A stretch of DNA of 55,214 nucleotides from a virus. The position numbers and the translations under genes are program-made. Where the stretch lies: the IMG/VR virus record IMGVR_UViG_3300033571_020201, positions 1 to 55,214 of that record; one strand, 5' to 3'. The notes under the pieces were generated by a model. It saw only the letters and a list, made by a program, of their open reading frames with translations. It searched no databases and was not told the DNA's origin. Positions 1-8,327 of this stretch are shown piece after piece; position 1 is the first letter of the stretch; every line of letters starts with the position of its first letter.

Positions 1-42
1 GCTTCATTAATGATAGAAATACTGTCTAAGAACTTTAGAAAT

Positions 43-522
43 TCATTCTTTGATTTTATTCTTATTTGTTGCTTTGTCATTTACACTAAATTTTATACTA
101 CTTTTCTCTAAAATCTCTGTAATTACCTTAAGTTGAGTTTTTATTTCGTAAAGGTAACTCGATGTCTCGTTGAGCCTCTTAATAATTTTCTCTACATGCA
201 CATTCTCTTGCATAGCAGCAGGGCTAAAGAGCTCAAGTTGTTGTTCTACAGGTTGTTGCGGAACAGGAGCTGGTTCAGGTACAGCATGTATTGCCGGGGC
301 AGGCATTTGATATACCTGCTCCGGAGTTGCTTGATACTGAGAATGTTGATGCGCCTGTTGAATCTGCTGCATGATTAAAGCCTGCTGTAATTGATTTTGA
401 ATATCACTACTAACTGGTCTCAAGTCTTTAGCAGATTGAACGATCATTTGATCGGCCTGTTTTGCTTGTGCATGTACAGTACCGAAAAACTGAACGAGTG
501 CTTGTTGTTCTTCAGGTGTCAT
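43..522 (-). CDS. Hypothetical Pro/Gln-rich protein downstream of gp32
   Basis: 159 residues, family not recognised. The middle (about residues 40-100) is rich in Gln, Pro and Ala and looks disordered. Residues 105-145 look helical, with regularly spaced Leu and Ile, so a coiled coil is possible. It begins 6 bases after the gp32 stop codon on the same strand and is probably cotranscribed. A TATAAT hexamer (528-533) ends 5 bases before the start codon, but no matching -35 is seen. A role in replication is suggested only by its position. Confidence 0.6.
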   Translation of the reverse strand: MTPEEQQALVQFFGTVHAQAKQADQMIVQSAKDLRPVSSDIQNQLQQALIMQQIQQAHQHSQYQATPEQVYQMPAPAIHAVPEPAPVPQQPVEQQLELFSPAAMQENVHVEKIIKRLNETSSYLYEIKTQLKVITEILEKSSIKFSVNDKATNKNKIKE

Positions 523-528
523 ATAGTA

Positions 529-1389
529 TTATAGGTCTTTAAGCAAGTCATCGATATCGTCGAACGAATCTGTCTCATCAAACGCCGTGGTAACTGCTTC
601 TACTGATCTTGTAGTCTCTTTCGGAGCAGGAACAGCAGCACGTTCAACACGAACTTCCTCATGTGCGGATTCTGTCTTGCAGAAGTAATGCTCGTCGAGC
701 ATCTGCTTCAACTCATCTACCGACTTAAGAGGAAAGACTTTAGTCAAGTCAAACACACTATCATAGATCTTCTTCTGCTCATCTTCTGACAAGTTAAGTT
801 TACCAGCCGATGTAAATCGAGAAGATACATAAGTAGGATATTCACCCTGATTTTCACACTTAATCTTAAAGCTAACACCGCTCGTGCTCAAGTCAAAGAT
901 ACGTGGACCGAACTCTTCTGAATCCTCACCTTCAATTGCTTCCATAATAATCTTATGCAATTGCTTACCGTAACGAAGAATTTTGACTTTACCGTTGTTA
1001 TCTGGATTCGTCGGATCATCGATAACGTACACATTAACAAGGTACTTCTCAGTTCTCTTAATAGCTTTTGCACGCTCTTTTTCTTCTTCCGTACCCATAC
1101 GAAGAGTACGATAACGTTCTTCTGCAATCGGGTCACGCTCACCAAATGTCATCGGCGAAAGCGCTTGTACGTATTGACCTGTTGCAAATGATACCCAGCC
1201 ATGATTAAAGTAGTGGAAGAATGTATTCTTCGGATCACTTGCAAATGGTAGTAGTCGTACAGTGTATGTATTACCCGGAGTCGTTTTCATGATCTCCGTG
1301 TAAGTAGCATTGCCACCATTTTCGTTATTGTTCTTTGCAAGAGCGTCCTTAATCGACTGGAACATTGAATTATTAAATGCCTTACTCAT
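529..1389 (-). CDS. 32: Single-stranded DNA-binding protein, gp32 family
   Basis: 286 residues, close to T4 gp32 (301). It coats single-stranded DNA in replication, recombination and repair. Matches to T4 gp32 include the early RLLPF and NHGW segments, the VIDDPTNPDNNGKV stretch (T4 has a similar DP..P.N.GKV), a GKQLHKII helix, and an acidic C-terminal tail ending DDIDDLLKDL, which is very like the T4 protein-interaction tail. Oddly, the T4 zinc site (His64, Cys77, Cys87, Cys90) is not kept: the aligned stretch, residues 78-91, has no cysteine, although the His in NHGW remains. The gene follows the gp59-like gene directly, as in the T4 neighbourhood. Confidence 0.9.
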   Translation of the reverse strand: MSKAFNNSMFQSIKDALAKNNNENGGNATYTEIMKTTPGNTYTVRLLPFASDPKNTFFHYFNHGWVSFATGQYVQALSPMTFGERDPIAEERYRTLRMGTEEEKERAKAIKRTEKYLVNVYVIDDPTNPDNNGKVKILRYGKQLHKIIMEAIEGEDSEEFGPRIFDLSTSGVSFKIKCENQGEYPTYVSSRFTSAGKLNLSEDEQKKIYDSVFDLTKVFPLKSVDELKQMLDEHYFCKTESAHEEVRVERAAVPAPKETTRSVEAVTTAFDETDSFDDIDDLLKDL

Positions 1390-1390
1390 A

Positions 1391-2062
1391 TTATTTGTTT
1401 TCTTTCTGTTGTTTGTTTGTTTTTTCTAGTTGTTGTTTGATAATGTCAAGAGCCTTACTTAATGTATGTTTTAGTTTAGTTGACTTACAGTAATTAATTC
1501 TCGTTTCATTATTAATGATATTAAAGTCTGGAATTAAAAAATCAAGTAGTTCTTGACCAACAGACCTTAAATTTTTATTACAGTCCAAAGCATGGAGCAC
1601 GTAAAAGTTGACGCTATGATCTTTAAGATGTTGAATAATAATTGGCATTGTACCAACAATCATCGACTTATATTGATCTAGTGTAATATTATTTATTCTA
1701 CAGTACTTGTATATAAATGCACAAGCGTTTTTACACCTTTCAATAACTTCATCACTATCTGGATCTTCCTTTTCACGAGACTTAACGTATGTAGTATAAC
1801 ATTTTAACGCTTTACGTGTAAGAAAAAAATCTATAGGTGTATAGTCTACTGTACCATAGACTTTATATGGCGCGATAAAAAACTCATCAATGTTTATCGA
1901 TGAGTTTCTTTCAAATAGAGACGAAAGCTTTCGTAGTACGAGTGTTGTCGTAGCATCGATAGCTGTAAAATCTTTTCTTACCTTGAACGGCTTGTTGTTT
2001 GCTTTACGATACGCGATATTATATGAATTATAGAGTCTTTTTTCAAATTCACTTAACGACAT
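1391..2062 (-). CDS. Putative replicative helicase loader, gp59-like
   Basis: 223 residues, near the T4 gp59 length (217), and directly upstream of gp32. gp59 loads gp41 helicase onto gp32-coated forks. Similarity is weak but runs in order: an FFIAPYKVYG-like helix, a helix containing ACAFIYKYC, and a segment near residue 145 (HLKDHSVNFYVLHALD) that parallels the T4 segment before its last helices. The C-terminus is Lys/Gln-rich. It overlaps the upstream gene by 10 bases, suggesting translational coupling. The call rests on length, helical pattern and position, so an unrelated replication accessory protein is possible. Confidence 0.5.
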   Translation of the reverse strand: MSLSEFEKRLYNSYNIAYRKANNKPFKVRKDFTAIDATTTLVLRKLSSLFERNSSINIDEFFIAPYKVYGTVDYTPIDFFLTRKALKCYTTYVKSREKEDPDSDEVIERCKNACAFIYKYCRINNITLDQYKSMIVGTMPIIIQHLKDHSVNFYVLHALDCNKNLRSVGQELLDFLIPDFNIINNETRINYCKSTKLKHTLSKALDIIKQQLEKTNKQQKENK

Positions 2063-2346
2063 AATTTTTTCTTAGAGTTCAAGTACTTCGTAATATACTT
2101 ACTTTTAGTAATAGTAGGATCGTACTCTAAGAATATTCTAGACACTTCTATGTTAGAATCAACTCCAATTAACTCTTTACATACTTCTCTCAGCTTCTCA
2201 TCTTGAAGCGTCAGGACAAATACATTCTGAAAACTCAACTTTTTGCCTTTAAGTAAAGTGCACAAAGAACAGAAACTTAAAAGCATGTGTTCAGTTTCAC
2301 GATCAATAATATTTTGCGATGGATTTACTACTGGTGTTAGGTGCAT
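2053..2346 (-). CDS. Hypothetical protein between DHH phosphoesterase and gp59-like gene
   Basis: 97 residues, mixed helical, with a basic C-terminus (KSKYITKYLNSKKKLCR). It overlaps both neighbours by 10 bases, typical of a tightly coupled operon. In T4 the late co-activator gp33 lies near gp59, but the hydrophobic clamp-binding C-terminus of gp33 is absent here, so that name is not used. No family recognised. Confidence 0.6.
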   Translation of the reverse strand: MHLTPVVNPSQNIIDRETEHMLLSFCSLCTLLKGKKLSFQNVFVLTLQDEKLREVCKELIGVDSNIEVSRIFLEYDPTITKSKYITKYLNSKKKLCR

Positions 2347-3224
2347 GGTACTAAAGTTTTTGTGAAGTTAAGAAACTGTGAAGTGATTGTACCGCCTGCA
2401 GCGTATTCATGGCCTCCTCCATCGCATAAAATTTCCGCTAATTTATTAAGTTTCATATCACAACCAGTTTTTTTCTTACGAAAAGAAACTTTCTGTGAAG
2501 CAGTGTTAACAATAATTGCAATATCAGCGTTATGCTTTTTAAGAGCGTAGTGTGCTAGTTCGTTTATACTACTATTTGCTACACAGCTAATTACACTATA
2601 ACCCTTTATTTGTCCTTTAAAATATGTTGCGTTATCAATAGCATCTTTTAGCTTGTTACAAAACAGCTTATACGCATTTTGTTCGTGTGATGTATATGAA
2701 CCTACACCATTTTTAAATCGCTGTATAAACTTTTCGCCCTTTGGTGCGTTATAGCTATGATAAATGGAATTCAGCTTTAGTGTATCAGGGTACACTAGGC
2801 TGTAACTATCATAATCATCAACAAGACCGAATAACTCTTTTTGCGCTTGTGTCAAAGTCTTATCTAATACCTTTCCAAACTTTTGTAGGATGAGTTTGCA
2901 GCAAGATGAACAGTCTTCAATAATAACTTTTGCTGTCTTATATCTATCTTTAACGTCTACATGAGACTTATGATGATCTATAATTACAACTTTTTCATGA
3001 TCTACAACAGAAACAATTTCATCTGGCACCCAAACATCGACAATATAAATTCTGTCAAAGTTATCATAGTTAGCAGCAGCCCACCCTTTGTAAGTGCCTG
3101 CAAAATTCCCATCATTAACATCAAAGACGGAAAAATTCGCACGGTTATCACCATACATTAATTGTAGAGCTAACGCCGATCCTGCACCATCAAGATCATT
3201 ATCTGTCCATATAGCTATATTCAC
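2337..3224 (-). CDS. DHH-family phosphoesterase
   Basis: 295 residues. DHH-superfamily hydrolases (RecJ, NrnA oligoribonuclease/pAp phosphatase) use a two-metal site. Here the first motif DNDLD is at residues 8-12, the signature DHH lies within IIDHHKSH near residue 82, an acidic DDYDSY motif follows near residue 137, and a DHHA1-like GGGHEYAAGG is near residue 270. The size suits an NrnA-like oligonucleotide phosphodiesterase rather than full RecJ. The start codon is GTG. It leads the operon that runs into the gp59-like and gp32 genes, which suggests nucleotide salvage or strand processing at the fork. The exact substrate is not known. Confidence 0.8.
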   Translation of the reverse strand: MNIAIWTDNDLDGAGSALALQLMYGDNRANFSVFDVNDGNFAGTYKGWAAANYDNFDRIYIVDVWVPDEIVSVVDHEKVVIIDHHKSHVDVKDRYKTAKVIIEDCSSCCKLILQKFGKVLDKTLTQAQKELFGLVDDYDSYSLVYPDTLKLNSIYHSYNAPKGEKFIQRFKNGVGSYTSHEQNAYKLFCNKLKDAIDNATYFKGQIKGYSVISCVANSSINELAHYALKKHNADIAIIVNTASQKVSFRKKKTGCDMKLNKLAEILCDGGGHEYAAGGTITSQFLNFTKTLVPCT

Positions 3225-3254
3225 CAGTGTATTTACTTAGCATATAGCAAATTG

Positions 3255-4583
3255 CTACGCTTCACTTAAAGCTGTTAGTATTTTAAATGTACTATCACTA
3301 AAATCATCTGACATAACTGGATCCTCATCTGACTGTAAAATAGATAAAGTCGAGTAATCTATTCGCATCGCTTGAGTAGTTCCTCGTGCACCATATCGAT
3401 TTTTCATCATACCTAACCTAATTACCCCTAACTCTCTATCTTCATCATTCTGGAAAATAGACGCGATACAGTCTGCAGTAGCACACAAGCCAATACTCTC
3501 TGATATTGTAGTCATATCTGGGTTCTCGGTATTAAATCCAGACCGGTTAATCTGAGTAGCAGATATAATAGGACACTCAAATGTATACGACATTGCACGT
3601 ACTTGTTCTGCAATGTATTTGATACGTTCATATGAGTTATTACCCACAGTTGAATGCATTAGATTGATATAATCCAGTACAATCGCATCAATTCTAATAC
3701 CTGTATCAGTTATCTTTTTAATATAGCCTTTAAGATAGTTAGGAGTGATAGTAGATGGCGGAAATTCTTTGATTAAGATTCTTCCATTCGTATCATCACG
3801 ATTTTCTGTTAGCATTGTCTTCAGTGTACCAGTGCTTGTAGATAGGTCGTTGATCGCTATTTTCGTAATGTTAGAGCAAATACGTCTAGCGTAAAGTAGT
3901 TCCGACATTTCGAGAGTAATAAGCAATACTGTTTTACCTTGATTTGCAATATTTGCAGCAATGTTACCTAAAAAGATAGACTTACCTATATTTGATTCAC
4001 CTGCGAAGATATATAACGCTCTTCCATCTTTTAGAAACCCTCCATTCAGCAAATCATCGAGCCATGGCCATTTCGATGGAATCGATTGCTGCACACACTG
4101 AAGATCTTCAATAATTTTATCAACATCACCGTATAAGTCTAGTCCTTTATCTGTTACAAGATTTATACTACACGATTTTTCTATCTTTGATAAAATAGAA
4201 GATGTGTCAATCTCACCGGATGCAATATCACCCGCGACTTCAAGCATAGTATGATAAACTGCTTTCTCTTTTAAGAAGCGCTCAGTATTATCATACAACT
4301 CATCTTTATCGAGGTTTTTATCTATTGATCTCAACGATTCGATTACAGTCTTATATGACTCTTTTAACTCATCAGTCGTTAGATACGATTTAAGTTCTGT
4401 GTTATTAGGAAGCTTGTTCCTCTTTTCATAGAATGCTGTAATAATTTTAAAGATTGTACCAATGTTCTTATCTTTAAAATATGCTGGCTTAACATAATCC
4501 GCAATAGACGCGAGATATGTAGAGTCTGAAAGTGCTTTAAAGCAAAGAATCTTCTCAAAAAAATCGTTATCTAATTTACTCAC
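3255..4583 (-). CDS. 41: Replicative DNA helicase, gp41 (DnaB-like)
   Basis: 442 residues, close to T4 gp41. It is the hexameric 5'-3' helicase that unwinds the fork and partners primase. The N-terminal helical domain (about 1-150) is followed by a RecA-like core with Walker A GESNIGKS near residue 197, an LITLEMSELLYARR segment, Walker B AIVLDYINLM near residue 302, and a SATQINRSG motif. The start is GTG. A promoter TTGAAT-N16-TATTCT lies 7 bases upstream, inside the end of the neighbouring glycosyltransferase gene. Confidence 0.92.
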   Translation of the reverse strand: MSKLDNDFFEKILCFKALSDSTYLASIADYVKPAYFKDKNIGTIFKIITAFYEKRNKLPNNTELKSYLTTDELKESYKTVIESLRSIDKNLDKDELYDNTERFLKEKAVYHTMLEVAGDIASGEIDTSSILSKIEKSCSINLVTDKGLDLYGDVDKIIEDLQCVQQSIPSKWPWLDDLLNGGFLKDGRALYIFAGESNIGKSIFLGNIAANIANQGKTVLLITLEMSELLYARRICSNITKIAINDLSTSTGTLKTMLTENRDDTNGRILIKEFPPSTITPNYLKGYIKKITDTGIRIDAIVLDYINLMHSTVGNNSYERIKYIAEQVRAMSYTFECPIISATQINRSGFNTENPDMTTISESIGLCATADCIASIFQNDEDRELGVIRLGMMKNRYGARGTTQAMRIDYSTLSILQSDEDPVMSDDFSDSTFKILTALSEA

Positions 4584-4590
4584 TGGTATA

Positions 4591-4618
4591 AGAATAGTCT
4601 TGGTGTTATATTATTCAA
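4591..4618 (-). promoter_or_regulatory. Early/middle sigma-70-type promoter for gp41
   Basis: On the minus strand, -35 TTGAAT (4613-4618), a 16-base spacer and -10 TATTCT (4591-4596), then 7 bases to the GTG start. Transcription would begin at or next to the start codon. Confidence 0.6.
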
Positions 4619-5276
4619 CTTTTTTATCTTTCCACTTATTGAGAAAGTATTCTTGGCCTGCATTAAACTCATCTGTGAACTCTCTCAAGCCTGGCGATGC
4701 ATGAGTAATCATAATATCACCAACACCGACCTTAAAACCTTGTTTATGTGCTTCAAGACTATAAGAAAGATCATAAAAGTGAAAACCAGCAGGATTGGAT
4801 TCATCAAACTTAACTTTTTCAAATACAGATCGCTTAATAGCCATAAACACACCGTCGATAAGAACAGCTCTATGAGGATATACTCCGAACGATGTCATAT
4901 GCTTCTTTCCATCTTCTGCTAAATGAGCTACAGCGCCATGTAGATTACCGCTATTAAACCCACCACCCATTAAATGCCATAAAGCAGGTGCTTCTAACTT
5001 ACACTGTGTTGAACCTGCTACACCAATTACATCATATTCAACTTGTAACTGTTGAAGCTTCTTAAAAAGATCGGATTCGACGATGATATCGTCATGCATT
5101 AAAACAAGAGTTTCAATATCTTCGTTTAGCGAAAATTCAATCGCCTTGTTATACAGTTTTGCTAGTGGCTGTGTATTGTCTTCTTTAAAGAAGATGTTAT
5201 AGTCACTCTTATTATTCTTATAGAGAAGTGTATCTTCCTTTTTACCTTTAGTTGCTGAGAAAAAAAATGTTTTCAT
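4611..5276 (-). CDS. Glycosyltransferase, GT-A/StrF-like
   Basis: 221 residues. It shows the single-domain GT-A pattern: an N-terminal strand with KxxN contacts, LVLMHDDIIVE (a DD metal-binding motif, near residue 63), a GVAG strand, an HLMGGGF loop, and a FHFYDLSYSLEAHKQGFKVG segment near the end typical of GT2/StrF-like enzymes. It would transfer a sugar from a nucleotide sugar; donor and acceptor are unknown. It overlaps the amidotransferase gene upstream by 4 bases, so the two are probably translated together. It lies in the replication module, away from the main glycosylation island. Confidence 0.75.
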   Translation of the reverse strand: MKTFFFSATKGKKEDTLLYKNNKSDYNIFFKEDNTQPLAKLYNKAIEFSLNEDIETLVLMHDDIIVESDLFKKLQQLQVEYDVIGVAGSTQCKLEAPALWHLMGGGFNSGNLHGAVAHLAEDGKKHMTSFGVYPHRAVLIDGVFMAIKRSVFEKVKFDESNPAGFHFYDLSYSLEAHKQGFKVGVGDIMITHASPGLREFTDEFNAGQEYFLNKWKDKKVE

Positions 5277-5878
5277 AGAAAAATAAATGGGGATTGTGTA
5301 TCGAACTTACCGTATTCTATCCAGCTGCTGTTATCATATTTCATAATAACGCCTTCTAGAATAATTTTCATACCTTCAACAAATAGAGATGATACATCAC
5401 CTTGATCGTTATAGTGGAGTAACGAACCCTGTCTAAGTATAAATTTATCGTATGTTTTTTTATTAATTATAAATAGTGCAAAAGTACCTTTGAGTCTATT
5501 AACTACAGACTGTATATCATTGCATTCTTCGAGCAGATTAACTATACACTGAGTATCTACTCGTATATTCGGATCTAGTTCCTTATGGTTCGTTAAGACA
5601 CCATTATGAAACACTAGCCAGTTTAAAGTTTCAAATGGGTGAGAGGTTTTTACATCCCATTCACGTACATCCGATGTCGGTGCTTGTACATGGCCTATAA
5701 AATGTTCCTTGATATCTCTATCAAGATTATCCATGTCAAATAACCCCGGAAATCTATCAATACTAATAGAGTCTTTATCAATTCTAACAAGACTTGAAGC
5801 GAATGTACCCCTCGACTTATTAAGATCGACTAATCTTTTAAACCTATTTACATCTGTTGATGATACTATTGCGCACAT
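5273..5878 (-). CDS. Class II glutamine amidotransferase domain protein
   Basis: 201 residues, an N-terminal-nucleophile amidotransferase domain with nothing attached. Cys2 (MCAIV) is the expected catalytic nucleophile once Met1 is removed. FIGHVQAPT near residue 70 and FHNGVLTNH near residue 102 match the glutamine-binding motifs of the family, and a DTQCI and GTFALFI pattern follows. Such domains release ammonia from glutamine for a partner synthase. No synthase domain is present, so a separate partner is needed. QueC is encoded 1.5 kb away on the same strand; fused GAT-QueC proteins make archaeosine-type bases, so QueC is a candidate partner (inference). Confidence 0.75.
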   Translation of the reverse strand: MCAIVSSTDVNRFKRLVDLNKSRGTFASSLVRIDKDSISIDRFPGLFDMDNLDRDIKEHFIGHVQAPTSDVREWDVKTSHPFETLNWLVFHNGVLTNHKELDPNIRVDTQCIVNLLEECNDIQSVVNRLKGTFALFIINKKTYDKFILRQGSLLHYNDQGDVSSLFVEGMKIILEGVIMKYDNSSWIEYGKFDTQSPFIFL

Positions 5879-5902
5879 ATATTAAATATTACTACTACCC
5901 TG

Positions 5903-5910
5903 TATAAATA
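5903..5910 (+). promoter_or_regulatory. Late promoter TATAAATA
   Basis: Exact match to the T4 late -10 consensus read by gp55. It ends 8 bases before the ATG at 5919. Confidence 0.75.
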
Positions 5911-5918
5911 TAGTATAT

Positions 5919-7430
5919 ATGAGATCTTTCGATAATCTACTTAAACGATATGCAATTGTTGCTGAAGCAAAAGTGTCTCCATTTGCTTCTTCTCACCCAT
6001 CGTTCGGTGGAGTAACAAAACAAATGTCAGCACGTGGGATGAGTTCTGCGCCATACGACACTGTCAAATTTATCGCAACATTTTTAAATAATCTTGATAT
6101 TATTGACTCTGCTGAGTTAAGTTCTGTACTTAAGGCTGCGGGATTTAAGGGTAAGCAATTAGCTTTGCTTGATGTTATTAAAGCTAAGAGTGCAGATATC
6201 GTAGCTAAAAGTCAAGAAATTGCTGATGCGATGCCAGAAGCTCTTGAAGATTATATTAACCGAGCAACTATCAACAGAGGCCGCGATACAATGGCTAATC
6301 TCGGTGTTGAAGGCGGTAGCGGCGGTCGTACTGAGAAGTATGCAAAGCAAGCTGCTGAGCGTGCAGAGAAGAAGAAGGTAGCTGCACAAAATAAGATGCA
6401 GAAGCAAGCTCTTAAAGCTGCTGCAAAGAGTGAGGATAGCGGTGTACAAAATGCAGTAGATGTACTTGTAAGTACTCTCGATACTACCGATAAAATTCTA
6501 ATGGGTCAAGAAGGACGCGGTATTGTCAGCGCAGGGTTAGGCCTTAAAGGCGCTGAGGATGTTAATCTTGATTTCGATGATATCGATATTTCTATTGGTG
6601 ATGTCGGCGAAGTTCGTGATACGCTCATCGATAAATTAGTAAAGTTCTTTAATAAACAAGGTAAGTACACTGCAGAAAAAACTCGTCGTGGTTTAAATGT
6701 TGAAGGCCCTACAGGTTCTTTTGGTACTGATGTCGAAGATGTTCAGGATATGATTACCACTCTTGTTATGAGAGCTTACCCAGATATTGATGGCGACCAA
6801 ATCATTGTAGACCTCAATGCAGGTTCACCATCAGAAGATGAGGAGTATGATCCTGAAAAAGCTGACATTGACAACGATGGCGAAACAGAAGACTGGGAAG
6901 AAGGGCTCGCTAAAAAGCGTGGGTTTGTTTCACAAGGTGAAGAGGATGAAGAAGGCGGAGTTCAAACACTTAAACATCTTTTAAAAGGACTTGGATTTAA
7001 AGCAGCAAAACCGGGGTTAAATACATATTATTCTGACGCTGATAAAATTATCGAGCTCTATGGTATACCGATGAGAGCTGGTCATTATGCTGATATTTTT
7101 GTTGCTATTACTGATAATCCAAATGAACCATATACACTTGTTGATGCTGAAGGTAGCACTGAGTTTACAAACGCTAACGATATTGTAAAAGAATTACAAA
7201 AGCGTAGTGGTAGCACCGAAGACGAAGAATATGGATGCGGTTGCGAGGATGAAGAATGTAACTGTGAAGAAGAGTCTATGGTTTCCGAAAGTTACACTTC
7301 TGTTTATTTAACAGAGATGACTCGTAAGTCGTATGGAAAAGCACCCGCTCCACAAACTGTTACATTTAAAGAGCGGATGAAGCCTAAGACAATCTGGCAA
7401 CTGAACGAATTAAGAAACTACGGTCTCTAA
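5919..7430 (+). CDS. Putative late virion-internal protein with capsid-targeting-like N-terminus
   Basis: 503 residues, family not recognised. The first 16 residues (MRSFDNLLKRYAIVAE, then AK) form a short amphipathic helix ending in Glu before Ala, resembling T4 capsid-targeting sequences removed by the gp21 protease. Residues 120-180 are Lys/Ala-rich and probably helical. Acidic stretches follow, including DIDNDGETEDWEEG near residue 313, an EF-hand-like Asp/Asn loop. Near residue 435 is a Cys-rich acidic run (CGCEDEECNC) that could bind metal. An exact late promoter sits 8 bases upstream. Its 3' end overlaps queC by 21 bases on the opposite strand. A packaged head protein is inferred from these features. 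Confidence 0.75.
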   Translation: MRSFDNLLKRYAIVAEAKVSPFASSHPSFGGVTKQMSARGMSSAPYDTVKFIATFLNNLDIIDSAELSSVLKAAGFKGKQLALLDVIKAKSADIVAKSQEIADAMPEALEDYINRATINRGRDTMANLGVEGGSGGRTEKYAKQAAERAEKKKVAAQNKMQKQALKAAAKSEDSGVQNAVDVLVSTLDTTDKILMGQEGRGIVSAGLGLKGAEDVNLDFDDIDISIGDVGEVRDTLIDKLVKFFNKQGKYTAEKTRRGLNVEGPTGSFGTDVEDVQDMITTLVMRAYPDIDGDQIIVDLNAGSPSEDEEYDPEKADIDNDGETEDWEEGLAKKRGFVSQGEEDEEGGVQTLKHLLKGLGFKAAKPGLNTYYSDADKIIELYGIPMRAGHYADIFVAITDNPNEPYTLVDAEGSTEFTNANDIVKELQKRSGSTEDEEYGCGCEDEECNCEEESMVSESYTSVYLTEMTRKSYGKAPAPQTVTFKERMKPKTIWQLNELRNYGL

Positions 7431-8177
7431 TTTAGTGCAGTGTTCTATTTCATAAAGCTCGTCAAGCTTATCTTGCTGAGCATATATGATAGGATCCACG
7501 TAACCAGCTTCGATAAAGCCTCTTATACGTAGACTAGAGGATGGTGTCGTGGCATCAGCTAAGCCGTCCTCTCTATTACTATAGCATGTCCATGTATCGC
7601 TAAATTTAACACCTAGACGCACTCCTTCTCTAACAATATCAGCTTTAGACATAGTTAGAAGAGGAGCATCTATCTTAATTTGATGTTGTCTATTTTGTGA
7701 TACTAATTCGTTATACTTAGATACGAACATATCTGTTGTATCCCAGTATCCTGCTAGTGAATCTACTTGTGCTGCTCCATACCAAACATCCTGTGCACCT
7801 AAGCTTTCAGCATAAGCACAGCAAATACTTAAAAACATTTGATTTCTAAACGGTACATATGATACAGGTTGTGCATCTCCAGCCATCTTACTAATATCAG
7901 GATTGTCAATATCTAGATTGGTAAGAGACGAAGTAGGTGAGATACCTTTAATGTAAGATACGTCTAATATCTTATTTGTAAATTTTACATTAGGATATTT
8001 CTTTATCAGGTTTTGCTTTTGAAGTTCCACACACTGCAATTCTTTGCTGTGTCTCTGCCCATAATCAAAGGTTACTGTGTGTATCTCCTTATAGCCTCTA
8101 TCTGCCGCCATAAACAATAGTACGGACGAATCCATACCACCGGAAAATGCTAGAACGAGTTTGTTATTTGTCATCAT
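7410..8177 (-). CDS. queC: 7-cyano-7-deazaguanine (preQ0) synthase QueC, variant
   Basis: 255 residues, usual QueC size. QueC converts 7-carboxy-7-deazaguanine to preQ0 using ATP and ammonia. The PP-loop SGGMDSS lies at residues 14-20, followed by TVTFDYGQRHSKEL, VPFRNQMFLSICCAYAESLG and a WYGAAQVDS segment, all typical. Odd: after TWTCYSN the normal zinc-binding Cys triad (CG.CPSC before LR..GF) reads DATTPSSS, so three of four zinc ligands are missing. The gene follows uvsX and a possible S4-like remnant. With folE, queD and queE in this window it completes a preQ0 pathway. Confidence 0.88.
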   Translation of the reverse strand: MMTNNKLVLAFSGGMDSSVLLFMAADRGYKEIHTVTFDYGQRHSKELQCVELQKQNLIKKYPNVKFTNKILDVSYIKGISPTSSLTNLDIDNPDISKMAGDAQPVSYVPFRNQMFLSICCAYAESLGAQDVWYGAAQVDSLAGYWDTTDMFVSKYNELVSQNRQHQIKIDAPLLTMSKADIVREGVRLGVKFSDTWTCYSNREDGLADATTPSSSLRIRGFIEAGYVDPIIYAQQDKLDELYEIEHCTKLETVVS

Positions 8178-8327
8178 GTATAATAATATCTTTCTCTGTT
8201 AGTTTACGATCATTAAGCTTAATTGCACCTGCTTTAAGATCGTTTTTATAACTGTCTTTGATTTTTCTATATTAAAAACAGTCTTCCATACCCATTGAAT
8301 AAACTCAACTGTCTTCAACTGTTTCAT
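8164..8327 (-). pseudogene. Possible frameshifted S4-domain-like mini-gene between uvsX and queC
   Basis: An ATG at 8327, inside the uvsX 3' end, opens a frame beginning MKQLKTVEF. After a run of five A (minus strand, about 8240-8245) the sense continues in the -1 frame as DLKAGAIKLNDRKL and stops at 8164, overlapping the queC start. The joined product of about 55 residues resembles the RNA-binding S4 motif (L..GAIK.N..K). The continuous frame instead ends after about 40 residues. It may be a broken gene, a programmed -1 frameshift or a sequencing error. Confidence 0.35.

Noticed and set aside
2053-2346. gp33 late co-activator
   Set aside because: Position would fit, but the hydrophobic clamp-binding C-terminus and other gp33 segments are absent.
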